Below the pieces are notes generated by a model. It was given only the letters and a program-made list of their open reading frames with translations. It ran no database searches and had not been told where the DNA came from. DNA of 64,000 nucleotides. It comes from Coriobacteriaceae bacterium (lineage in GTDB: Bacteria > Actinomycetota > Coriobacteriia > Coriobacteriales > Coriobacteriaceae). Shown in pieces: positions 55,142-62,789 of this stretch. The stretch's first letter is position 1. Every line of letters begins with the position of its first letter. The stretch lies in contig CABJBO010000001.1 of the NCBI GenBank assembly GCA_902363875.1, positions 1-64,000 on the forward strand, in the 5' to 3' direction. Both the position numbers and the translations under genes were made by a program.

Positions 55142-55657
55142 CTAGTACTCCACTCCTTCTCTTGCACATATCCCCTGAGCGTAGGGGTGTTTCTCGCACC
55201 GCATCTCGGTTATGTAATCGGCCTTCTCCACGATCTTGCGGGAAGGCGCGCGCCCGGTGAGCGCTACTTCGACGCCGAGCGCGGACATATCGAGTGCGCG
55301 GTCCACGAGCGCCTCGTCGACAAGCCCCTTCGAAAGCGCGTCGAGCGCCTCGTCGAGCACGAGCAGCCCCTCCTGCGCGCCCTCGAGCTCGGCGAGCGCG
55401 GAAGCGAGGTTCCCATCGTGCAGCTCGCACGTCGCGGCAAGTTCTACCGACGTCATCGACCAGGTAAACTTGTCCGACACCTTCCCCGCGAACACGGGCA
55501 CGCCGAAATGCTCAGCGAGCAGGCGCACCTCCCCGCTTTCGCCGTCTTTCAGGAACTGCACGACGACGACGCGGCGGCCTGCAGCGAGCATGCGAAGGGC
55601 GAGGCCCATCGCCGCCGTGGTCTTGCCTTTGCCGTCGCCATGATACACGTGGATCAT
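55142..55657 (-). CDS. cobO: Cob(I)yrinic acid a,c-diamide adenosyltransferase
   Basis: Attaches the 5'-deoxyadenosyl group of ATP to the cobalt. The 171-residue protein begins MIHVYHGDGKGKTTAAMGLA, the CobA/CobO P-loop, and has VVVVQFLKDGESGEV, LLVLDEALDALSKGLV and LTGRAPSRKIVEKADYITEM. It overlaps cobQ by 4 bp (ATGA). Confidence 0.95.
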   Translation of the reverse strand: MIHVYHGDGKGKTTAAMGLALRMLAAGRRVVVVQFLKDGESGEVRLLAEHFGVPVFAGKVSDKFTWSMTSVELAATCELHDGNLASALAELEGAQEGLLVLDEALDALSKGLVDEALVDRALDMSALGVEVALTGRAPSRKIVEKADYITEMRCEKHPYAQGICAREGVEY

Positions 55658-57153
55658 ACGCCCTCCTCGATAATGCGGTAGACATACTCCATGTCGAGCG
55701 CCCCGCGCACGACGTCGGCCAGGCGGTCAAACTCGCGCGCACGGTGATCGGCCGCGGACGCCGCGCCCGCAGCACCCACGACGCTCTCGGGCAGGCCGCG
55801 CATGCGCGCGAGCGAGCGCGCGAGGGCGAGCGCAACCCCCGGTTCGTCGAACAGGCCGTGGAGATAGGTTCCGAACACGTTTCCGCAGGCCGCGCCTTCC
55901 GGTTTGCCGCCAATCGTGCCCGCAGGAGCGCAGGAGACGGTCGTTTCGCCGTCGTGAATCTCGTACCCGCGCGCCGTCATGCCGTTCCACACCGAGAACG
56001 CGCCTTGGGCGCCCGTGATGCGCAGCTCCGACTGGGCGAGGCGCTTTTCCTCCTTGAACACCGTACTTGCAGGGATGAGCCCGAGCCCGCGCGCGGTGCC
56101 AGCGCCTTCCCTGCCGTGCGGGTCGGAAAGCTCGTCTCCCAAAAGCTGGTAGCCTCCGCATATGCCGAGCACCGGCGTGCCCGCGCCCGAAAGCGCGCGT
56201 ACACAGGCTCCGATGCCGCTAGCCGCAAGCCAGCGCGCGTCGTCGAGCGTAGTCTTCGAGCCGGGAAGCACCACCAGGTCGGGTCGGCCCAGATCGCTCG
56301 TCGAGGAAACGTAGCGCACGCCCACGCCGGGCACGCGCGAAAGCGGGTCGAAGTCGGTGAAGTTCGACAGATGCGGAAGACGCACGACGGCGACGTCGAT
56401 GACGCCGCGCGCCTCGCGGGCAGATAGGCGCGGCGCGAGCGAGTCCTCGTCGTCCAGGTCAAGCGTAAGATACGGCACGACCCCCACGACGGGAACCCCG
56501 CACATCTTCTCGAGCGGGACCAAACCCGGGCGCAGGATTTCCACATCGCCGCGGAACTTGTTCACCACAAGCCCCCGCAAAAGCGCGCGGTCCTCGGGCG
56601 CAAGGAGCGCGACCGTGCCGTAGAGCTGGGCAAATACCCCGCCCGGGTCGATGTCGCCCGCAAGCAGCACGGGGGAGGACACGGCGTGCGCGAGCCCCAT
56701 GTTGACGATGTCGTTTTCGGCAAGGTTGATTTCGGCGGGGCTGCCGGCGCCCTCGATGACGATGACGTCGTTATCCTCCGCGAGCGAATCGAACGCCTCC
56801 AAAATCTGCGGCATGAGCGCCTTCTTTCGCGCGAAGTAGTCCCTCGCAGCGAAGGCTCCCTGCGCCTTGCCGGCCACGATGAGCTGGCTACGGTGGCCGC
56901 TTTCGGGCTTGAGCAGGATGGGGTTCATGCGCACGTCGGGCGCGATGCCGCACGCCTCGGCCTGCATGATCTGGGCGCGCCCCATCTCGAGCCCGTCGGC
57001 CGTGACGCCGCTGTTGAGTGCCATGTTCTGGCTCTTGAAGGGAGTCACGCGCAGGCCGTCCTGCGAAAGCACGCGGCACAGCCCCGCCGCGAGCAGGCTC
57101 TTCCCCGCGTTCGACATGGTGCCCTGGATCATGATGGGTTTCGCCCTACCCAC
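55654..57153 (-). CDS. cobQ: Adenosylcobyric acid synthase
   Basis: Amidates the b, d, e and g carboxylates of adenosylcobyrinic acid diamide using glutamine and ATP. The 499-residue protein has the dethiobiotin-synthetase-like N domain (PIMIQGTMSNAGKSLLAAGL, MALNSGVTADGLEMGRAQ, EGAGSPAEINL) and a C-terminal glutamine amidotransferase domain with the nucleophile in PVLGICGGYQLLGDEL near residue 330 and a late His in YLHGLFD. The GTG at 57153 has AGGAGG nine bases upstream and overlaps the cobD stop by 8 bp; a longer frame is not homologous. Confidence 0.95.
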   Translation of the reverse strand: MGRAKPIMIQGTMSNAGKSLLAAGLCRVLSQDGLRVTPFKSQNMALNSGVTADGLEMGRAQIMQAEACGIAPDVRMNPILLKPESGHRSQLIVAGKAQGAFAARDYFARKKALMPQILEAFDSLAEDNDVIVIEGAGSPAEINLAENDIVNMGLAHAVSSPVLLAGDIDPGGVFAQLYGTVALLAPEDRALLRGLVVNKFRGDVEILRPGLVPLEKMCGVPVVGVVPYLTLDLDDEDSLAPRLSAREARGVIDVAVVRLPHLSNFTDFDPLSRVPGVGVRYVSSTSDLGRPDLVVLPGSKTTLDDARWLAASGIGACVRALSGAGTPVLGICGGYQLLGDELSDPHGREGAGTARGLGLIPASTVFKEEKRLAQSELRITGAQGAFSVWNGMTARGYEIHDGETTVSCAPAGTIGGKPEGAACGNVFGTYLHGLFDEPGVALALARSLARMRGLPESVVGAAGAASAADHRAREFDRLADVVRGALDMEYVYRIIEEGV

Positions 57154-58369
57154 GGGTATCGACCTCCTTCGCCGAGCCTCGGCCATCCGCGCCCGCCATA
57201 GCGCCGCTGCAAGAAGCGCCGCCCCGTTCGTCGGGTTCGCCTTCGCCGGATGCGCCTTCCGCCCGAAGCGCGCGGCTGAACGCCATCGCAAGCCGGGCGT
57301 TCTCCTTGCGCGTGCGCACCGCGACGCGGCACCAGAAACGGGACAGTACCGAAAACGAGTCGCACGTGCGGACCAAAACCCCCTGTTTATACAGGCGCTC
57401 GGGGATGTCTTTCGCCGGCGTGCGGACTAAAAGGAAGTTCGCATCCGACGGCACGACGGAAAGCCCGAGCGAGGAGAGCTCGCGGGAAAGCCACGCTCGC
57501 TCGCCCGCCAATACATCGCGCGTGCGCGAGACGTATTCGACGTCTTCCAGGGCGGCGATGCCCGCGGCCTCGGCGACCGAGGAGACGGGCCACGCCTGCC
57601 CCGCCCGGCGAATCCCCTCGATGAGTTGGGTGTTTCCGCTGATCAGATATCCCAACCGCAACCCCGCCATTCCGTAGAGCTTGGTGAACGCGGAGAGCAC
57701 GGCCACATGGCGCGAACACGCGGCGCGTGCGGCCACGCTCCTTTCGCGGGCGTCGGGCGCAAATCCGAGGAAGCACTCGTCCACGACGAGCAGCGCGCCC
57801 ACCTGCTCGCAGCGACAAGCCGCGGCATCGATCACGCTGGGGTCGACGAGGCGCCCCGTCGGGTTGTTCGGATTGCAGAGGTACGCCACGTCTCCCGGCC
57901 CCTCGATCGCGCGGGCGAAGGAGGCGGGCACGTCGAAGTCGTCCGCTTCGGAGAGCGGGAACTCCTGCACGCATGCGCCGTAGTACGATGCCGCCTCCGC
58001 ATATTCAGAGAACGTCGGCGCGCACACGACGATGCGTTTCGGGCGCACCGCCGCGGCGAGCCGCCAGATGATGTCGGACGCGCCCGCGCCGCAGACGATA
58101 GTATCTTCGGGAGTGCCCTGGGCGCGCGCTAGGGCGCGAACGAGGGCGAGGCTTTCCCTATCGGGGTAGGCGTCGATTCGAGAAAGCGCCTTGCAAGCTG
58201 CGGCGAGGGCGCGCGGCGAGGGGCCTGCCGGATTCACGTTCACCGAGAAGTCGATGAGGTTGGAGGCGCCCCCTTCGCAAGCGATGCCGAGCGATTGCGT
58301 GCTACCCCCATGCGCACGGGCGCGCAGGATTCCCCCGGCAGCCCGGGGCGCGACGCGGTCTTCCCTCAT
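57146..58369 (-). CDS. cobD: L-threonine-O-3-phosphate decarboxylase
   Basis: Makes (R)-1-amino-2-propanol O-2-phosphate for the nucleotide loop; a PLP enzyme of the histidinol-phosphate aminotransferase fold. The 407-residue protein has HGGSTQSLG, LIDFSVNVNPAGPS, VCGAGASDIIWRLA, LCNPNNPTGRLV, VDECFLGFAP, and the PLP lysine in SAFTKLYGMAGLRLGYL near residue 226. The C-terminus has an extra Gly/Glu/Arg-rich stretch of about 45 residues overlapping the cobQ ribosome binding site. The ATG overlaps the cbiB stop (ATGA). HisC is the alternative, excluded by the context. Confidence 0.9.
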   Translation of the reverse strand: MREDRVAPRAAGGILRARAHGGSTQSLGIACEGGASNLIDFSVNVNPAGPSPRALAAACKALSRIDAYPDRESLALVRALARAQGTPEDTIVCGAGASDIIWRLAAAVRPKRIVVCAPTFSEYAEAASYYGACVQEFPLSEADDFDVPASFARAIEGPGDVAYLCNPNNPTGRLVDPSVIDAAACRCEQVGALLVVDECFLGFAPDARERSVAARAACSRHVAVLSAFTKLYGMAGLRLGYLISGNTQLIEGIRRAGQAWPVSSVAEAAGIAALEDVEYVSRTRDVLAGERAWLSRELSSLGLSVVPSDANFLLVRTPAKDIPERLYKQGVLVRTCDSFSVLSRFWCRVAVRTRKENARLAMAFSRALRAEGASGEGEPDERGGASCSGAMAGADGRGSAKEVDTRG

Positions 58370-59340
58370 GCCATCGCCCCCACGGAGAGCACGACCGCCG
58401 CACGCGCGGCACCGAAGACGACGAGAGCGCATACGGACGCGGCGAGCATGAGCCTTGTCGCCCGGGCGATGTCGCCCCACTCGATTTCGCGGGACGCGTC
58501 GCCTATCGTCGGTTTCTCAACGAGCTTGCCAAAATACACCGCAGGTCCTGCCAGGCGCAGCCCGAGCGAGCCCGCGCACGCTGACTCGGTCTGCGCCGCG
58601 TTCGGGCTCGCATGGCGACGCCTGTCGCGGCTCCAGATGCGCGCCGCCCCGCGCGCGTCGAGCCCGACGATCGGGCACACGGCGATCATGATCAGGGCCG
58701 ATAAGCGCGAGGGGATCCAGTTCACCGCATCGTCGAGGCGCGCCGAGGCGCAGCCGAAGTCGATGTAGCGCTCGTTTTTGTAGCCCACCATGCTGTCGAG
58801 CGTGTTCACCGCCTTGTACGCCATACCCAAGGGCGCACCCCCGATCATAAGGTAGAAAAGCGGCGCGATGACGCCGTCGCTCGCGTTCTCCGCCACCGTT
58901 TCCACAGCGGCGCGCGCGACGCCCTGCTCGTCGAGAACAGACGTGTCGCGTCCCACGATGAGCCCGACGGCTTCGCGCGCCTCGACAAGTCCGCCCTTCG
59001 AGAACGCGCGGGCCACGGCCAGGCTCTGGCGGCGCAGCTCGCATGCCGCGAGAATCTGATAGCTCGCCCATGCCTCGGCCACGAAGCGCAAGCCGGAGTG
59101 AACCATGCCGCAAAGATGCAGGATTCCCCAGGTCAAAAGCCCACACGCAAGCGGAAGCGCCACGGCAAGCACAAGCCCTGCGGCGCGCGTGCCCGCGGAC
59201 GTTTGCGGGAATGCGCCCCGCAGGCGGCCTTCGGCCCACGTGATCGCGCGCCCCATGGCGACGACGGGATGGGGAAGCCAGCGCGGGTCGCCGAAGGCAA
59301 GGTCGGCCGCGAACCCGGCGGCGACGGCAAGAATCGTCAT
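58366..59340 (-). CDS. cbiB: Adenosylcobinamide-phosphate synthase
   Basis: Membrane enzyme joining aminopropanol phosphate to adenosylcobyric acid. The 324-residue protein starts MTILAVAAGFAADLAFGDPR, then WLPHPVVAMGRAI, and has VAENASDGVIAPLFYLMIGG, MAYKAVNTLDSMVGYKNERY and a DDAVNWIPSRLSAL block, with about five membrane segments. The ATG at 59340 overlaps the preceding stop by 4 bp; the longer upstream frame lacks homology. Confidence 0.94.
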   Translation of the reverse strand: MTILAVAAGFAADLAFGDPRWLPHPVVAMGRAITWAEGRLRGAFPQTSAGTRAAGLVLAVALPLACGLLTWGILHLCGMVHSGLRFVAEAWASYQILAACELRRQSLAVARAFSKGGLVEAREAVGLIVGRDTSVLDEQGVARAAVETVAENASDGVIAPLFYLMIGGAPLGMAYKAVNTLDSMVGYKNERYIDFGCASARLDDAVNWIPSRLSALIMIAVCPIVGLDARGAARIWSRDRRRHASPNAAQTESACAGSLGLRLAGPAVYFGKLVEKPTIGDASREIEWGDIARATRLMLAASVCALVVFGAARAAVVLSVGAMA

Positions 59341-60341
59341 CACCGGGCATCGCCCCCCGAAGCGGGGCGAACGTCGCGAAGGCAGCGCCCATCCCAAGTG
59401 GCGGCCCATGCGCCGCCCGGCTCGGTATGCACGTCGAAGTATCCCATTTTCGGGACAGCTAGCTCGGAGAGCAGCGCTTTCACGGTACCCGCGTGAACGA
59501 CGAAGACGGCGCGCCCACTCCCCTGGGCGCGCTCCGATTCGCACGCCTCCCGAAACGCCGCGATGACGCGGCGGGTGAAATCGCTCTTGCCCTCGCCATG
59601 CGGGCAGCGCGTCTCGCACCAGGAGTCTACCCAGGCGCGATAGCGCGCATCCTCTTTAAGCTCGGCGGCGCTTCGCCCCTCGAAGTCGCCGAAATCCATC
59701 TCGCGCAGACCGGGGCACGCCATAAGCTCCGCGTTCGGGAAGAGGATGCGCGCCGTCTGGTCGGTGCGGGCCATGCCGCTCGTGATAACACGGAACACGT
59801 CACGATCGCACGCGAGGTCGCGCAAAGCGCGCTCGCCCGCACTCGACAGGGGCTCGTCGGTGCCCGCCCCGCTGTAGCGATGGTCTTCCGTGCCCGCCGT
59901 GGCACCATGGCGCACGAAGACGACTTCCAAAGGCGCACCCGCGCCCTGCGTCCCTCGAGGTGCATCGGCAAGGTTTCCTTTGATGACCTGGGGAATCCCG
60001 CACGTCATGCGCACGACGACGTCGGCGCGCGCAGCGAGCGCGCATCCCAGGCGCCCCGCGCGCTCGCGCCATTGGGCGTCTTCCGCACTCATGGGGACGA
60101 CCCCCGAGCCGACCAAGGGCAGAATCACTGCGTCTAAGCCGATCAGCCGCTCGAGCGCCCGGTCAGCGTCGAGCGCGCGTACGAGTTCCTCAGCACGGTA
60201 AGCGACACGGCCGGCAAAAGCCGCGGGCACGCCGCCCTCCGCAAACTGCGCCGCGTCGACGAAATCGTCCGCCGCGAACCCGAGCTTTTCGCGCACGAAG
60301 GTCCTCTTCCCCGAATGCGCGCCACCTACCACGAGCATCAT
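59340..60341 (-). CDS. CobU-like domain fused to a histidine phosphatase (CobC-like)
   Basis: A 333-residue fusion. Residues 1-130 resemble CobU (P-loop LVVGGAHSGKRTF; near the end MTCGIPQVIKGN, like CGIPVWMKGE in the neighbouring CobU) but lack the HRxxR segment with the guanylylated histidine, so catalytic activity is doubtful. From about 140 a histidine-phosphatase domain follows: FVRHGATAGTEDHRY (catalytic His), MDFGDFEGRSAAEL and FVVHAGTVKALL (second His). It fits alpha-ribazole-5'-phosphate phosphatase, needed for the lower ligand. ATG at 60341 overlaps the cobS stop; a longer frame is not homologous. Confidence 0.85.
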   Translation of the reverse strand: MMLVVGGAHSGKRTFVREKLGFAADDFVDAAQFAEGGVPAAFAGRVAYRAEELVRALDADRALERLIGLDAVILPLVGSGVVPMSAEDAQWRERAGRLGCALAARADVVVRMTCGIPQVIKGNLADAPRGTQGAGAPLEVVFVRHGATAGTEDHRYSGAGTDEPLSSAGERALRDLACDRDVFRVITSGMARTDQTARILFPNAELMACPGLREMDFGDFEGRSAAELKEDARYRAWVDSWCETRCPHGEGKSDFTRRVIAAFREACESERAQGSGRAVFVVHAGTVKALLSELAVPKMGYFDVHTEPGGAWAATWDGRCLRDVRPASGGDAR

Positions 60342-61105
60342 AGGAGCATGCCCCCCGCCACCAGCATGGCAAGCATCGCGAGCTCGGCCCATTGCAGAAA
60401 CCATCCGGCCAAATCCCCCGTCACTCCGCCGAAGCGGGACAGAGCAACATGGCGGTACCACGCGAGCGCCAAAAGCCCCGCCACCGCCATAAGGGCGCCG
60501 ACGGCCTGAGCGCACGCGACCATCCCTGCAGCCGAAGCCGCAGTGAAAGCGCAAAGCGGCACAACGATCGCCGCGCGCTTCTTCGCAGGCGAGAGCCCCG
60601 CGGCCATGCCGTCCGCCCGCGCGGCAGACCAGCATTCAACGGCGAGCCCCGAAAGCGAGCGGGAGAACACGAGCGAGCACAGAAGTGCGAGGAACGCCCC
60701 CGCCGTAAGCGGCAGCGCGGTGAAAAGGGAAAACTGCAGAATAAGGTACACAACAACACCGATGACCCCGAAGGCGCCCGCCCGCGGGTCGTGCATGATC
60801 TCGAGCTTTCGCTCGCGCGGGGCCCAACTTGCAAGCGCATCGGAGGTGTCGCAGAGCCCGTCTAGGTGGATGCCTCCCGTCACCGCCACAGGCAGCGCCA
60901 CGAGCACGGCCGCGACGATGGTCGCGGGCACGCCGAGCAGGTTCGCCACGTACCCCCACGCCGTCATGAGGAAGCCTTCCGCAAGGCCCACCAGGGGAAA
61001 CGCGGCAAGCGCATGGGTTGACCCGAAATCGGTCCAGGCCGATTTCGGAACGGGGATACGCGAGAACGTTCCGAACGCCGCGCCGATTGCCTCTACTATC
61101 TTCAC
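60338..61105 (-). CDS. cobS: Adenosylcobinamide-GDP ribazoletransferase (cobalamin synthase)
   Basis: Joins alpha-ribazole (phosphate) to adenosylcobinamide-GDP in the membrane. The 255-residue polytopic protein has FSRIPVPKS, the substrate motif TGGIHLDGLCDTSDAL, MHDPRAGAFGVIGVV and GGVTGDLAGWFLQWAEL, all typical of CobS/CobV, with about six membrane helices. The GTG at 61105 overlaps the cobU stop (GTGA) and is preceded by AAGGACC. Confidence 0.93.
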   Translation of the reverse strand: MKIVEAIGAAFGTFSRIPVPKSAWTDFGSTHALAAFPLVGLAEGFLMTAWGYVANLLGVPATIVAAVLVALPVAVTGGIHLDGLCDTSDALASWAPRERKLEIMHDPRAGAFGVIGVVVYLILQFSLFTALPLTAGAFLALLCSLVFSRSLSGLAVECWSAARADGMAAGLSPAKKRAAIVVPLCAFTAASAAGMVACAQAVGALMAVAGLLALAWYRHVALSRFGGVTGDLAGWFLQWAELAMLAMLVAGGMLL

Positions 61106-61650
61106 CTTGTAGGTCCTTCGCCTTTCATCCACACGGGAATCCCGCATACCACTTCGACTGCGCGGTCGGCCAGCGCCGCCACACCCGCGTTCACGCGCGC
61201 GAGCGCGCGCCTCCATGCCTCGGTCCCTTCATCGTAGCGCATCCCATCGGCGAACACGTCGACGGTGACCACCACCGTATACGCAGCGGCCTGAGCGAGC
61301 CGTTCAATGCCTCCGAGCACCTCGCGCGCCACAGCGTCAGGGTCACGCGGGGACAAGCCGCCTTCCGCGAAGAGCTCGTTCGCAACCAGGTTGCCCACGT
61401 CCTCCAAAAGAAGCGTGCAGCCGCGCGGAAGCCCGGGCACTGCGGCGCCCACGTCACGCGTGCACTCGAGGGTAGAAAACCCCTTGCCCTCGCGCAGCGC
61501 CCGATGGCGCGCGATACGGCGGGCGCCATCTTCCCCGAAGGGCTCCATCGTTGCGAGGTACACGCCGGGGCCGTCGTGCCCGAGGCACAGGGACTCGGCG
61601 TAGGCGCTCTTGCCGCTCGCGGCGGCGCCGATGACGAGCGTCACCGTCAT
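61102..61650 (-). CDS. cobU: Adenosylcobinamide kinase/guanylyltransferase
   Basis: Phosphorylates adenosylcobinamide and transfers GMP to it. The 182-residue protein has the P-loop LVIGAAASGKSAYAESL, ATMEPFGEDGARRIARHR with the histidine that carries GMP, TLLLEDVGNLVANELF and the CGIPVWMKGEG end. This is the complete CobU of the operon; the fusion protein two genes downstream carries a degenerate paralogous domain. It overlaps the cobT stop by 4 bp. Confidence 0.93.
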   Translation of the reverse strand: MTVTLVIGAAASGKSAYAESLCLGHDGPGVYLATMEPFGEDGARRIARHRALREGKGFSTLECTRDVGAAVPGLPRGCTLLLEDVGNLVANELFAEGGLSPRDPDAVAREVLGGIERLAQAAAYTVVVTVDVFADGMRYDEGTEAWRRALARVNAGVAALADRAVEVVCGIPVWMKGEGPTR

Positions 61651-62789
61651 TTCCCGGCCTCGAAATGCTCGTAAGCAGCCATGCCAGTCGCCGTGAACGT
61701 CTTCCCATCCCGGTACACGCGCAGCGCCGAATCCAGAAGGGGCAGATACGCCATGGCGCCCGCGCCCTCGCCCAAGTGCATGCCTGCGTCGAGGGGCGCC
61801 TTTATGCCGAGCTCGCGAAGGAGCTCGTGGCTTGCGGGTTCGCTTGATGCGTGGGTGCCCACGAGGTAGCCCAAGGCGTTGGGGCACAGGCGCACCGCGC
61901 ACAGGGCCGCCGTGCAGGATATAACCCCATCGAGGAGCGCCGGCGCCTTCGAGGCCGCGGCCCCCAGGTAGAAGCCGCACATCGCCGCGATGTCGAAGCC
62001 GCCCACCTTCGAGAGCACGTCGATCGGGTCGGCGGGATCGGGCGAGTTCGCGTCGATAGCGCGCTCGACCACGTCGCGCTTGCGCGCGAGCGAGGCGTCC
62101 GAGAGCCCCGCGCCGCGCCCGACGAGGCTCCGCACGTCCGCCCGGATGAGCACTGCGGCCACCGCCGCCGAGGTGGTCGTGTTGCCGATGCCCATCTCGC
62201 CCGCGGCGAGAAGGCGCACGCCGGCGCGGACAAGCCCGCACGCGACGGCGATTCCGACCTCGATCGCGCGCACGGCCCCATCGCGAGACATAGCGGAGCC
62301 GTGAGCGATGTTGCCGCTCCCCCGCCGCACGTTCGCGCGCACCATGCGCGCGTCTTCTATGCCCCGGGCCATACCCACGTCGACGGGCACGACCTCGGCA
62401 CCCGCGAACGCCGCCATGCGGCAGGCGCTCGCGGCCCCCTCGCACATGTTACGCGCGACGGCTCGCGTCACGTCTTGTCCGCTTTGCGACACGCCTTCGG
62501 CAACGACCCCGTTGTCGGAGAAGAATACCGCGAGCGCACGAGGAAACTCGGCCACCTCGGCGCTCCCCTGAGCTGCGGCGATACACGCGACGGCGTCTTC
62601 AAAGTCGCCCAATCCCCCCAAGGGGTGCGCAATGGAATCCCACGCGGCGTACGCGGCGGCGCGGGCGCACTCGTCTGCGGGCGCGATCCGGGAAAGCGCG
62701 GCTTCGAGCACGGCGCCCGGCGCCGACGAGAACGCGCGCTCGACTTCCTCGCGGATGCAGGCAAGCGCGGTTTCGGTTGCTTCAGCCAT
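61647..62789 (-). CDS. cobT: Nicotinate-nucleotide-benzimidazole phosphoribosyltransferase
   Basis: Activates the lower-ligand base to its alpha-ribotide. The 380-residue protein has LGGLGDFEDAVACIAAAQGS, FFSDNGVVAEGVSQSGQDVT, VPVDVGMARGIED, AAGEMGIGNTTTSAAVAA, VGGFDIAAMCGFYLGAA, GTHASSEPASHELL and the catalytic Glu region LGEGAGAMAYLPLLDSALR. The ATG at 62789 has GAGGAGA upstream; its reading frame begins inside the end of cbiA. No bluB is present in the window, so the base used is unknown. Confidence 0.95.
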   Translation of the reverse strand: MAEATETALACIREEVERAFSSAPGAVLEAALSRIAPADECARAAAYAAWDSIAHPLGGLGDFEDAVACIAAAQGSAEVAEFPRALAVFFSDNGVVAEGVSQSGQDVTRAVARNMCEGAASACRMAAFAGAEVVPVDVGMARGIEDARMVRANVRRGSGNIAHGSAMSRDGAVRAIEVGIAVACGLVRAGVRLLAAGEMGIGNTTTSAAVAAVLIRADVRSLVGRGAGLSDASLARKRDVVERAIDANSPDPADPIDVLSKVGGFDIAAMCGFYLGAAASKAPALLDGVISCTAALCAVRLCPNALGYLVGTHASSEPASHELLRELGIKAPLDAGMHLGEGAGAMAYLPLLDSALRVYRDGKTFTATGMAAYEHFEAGK

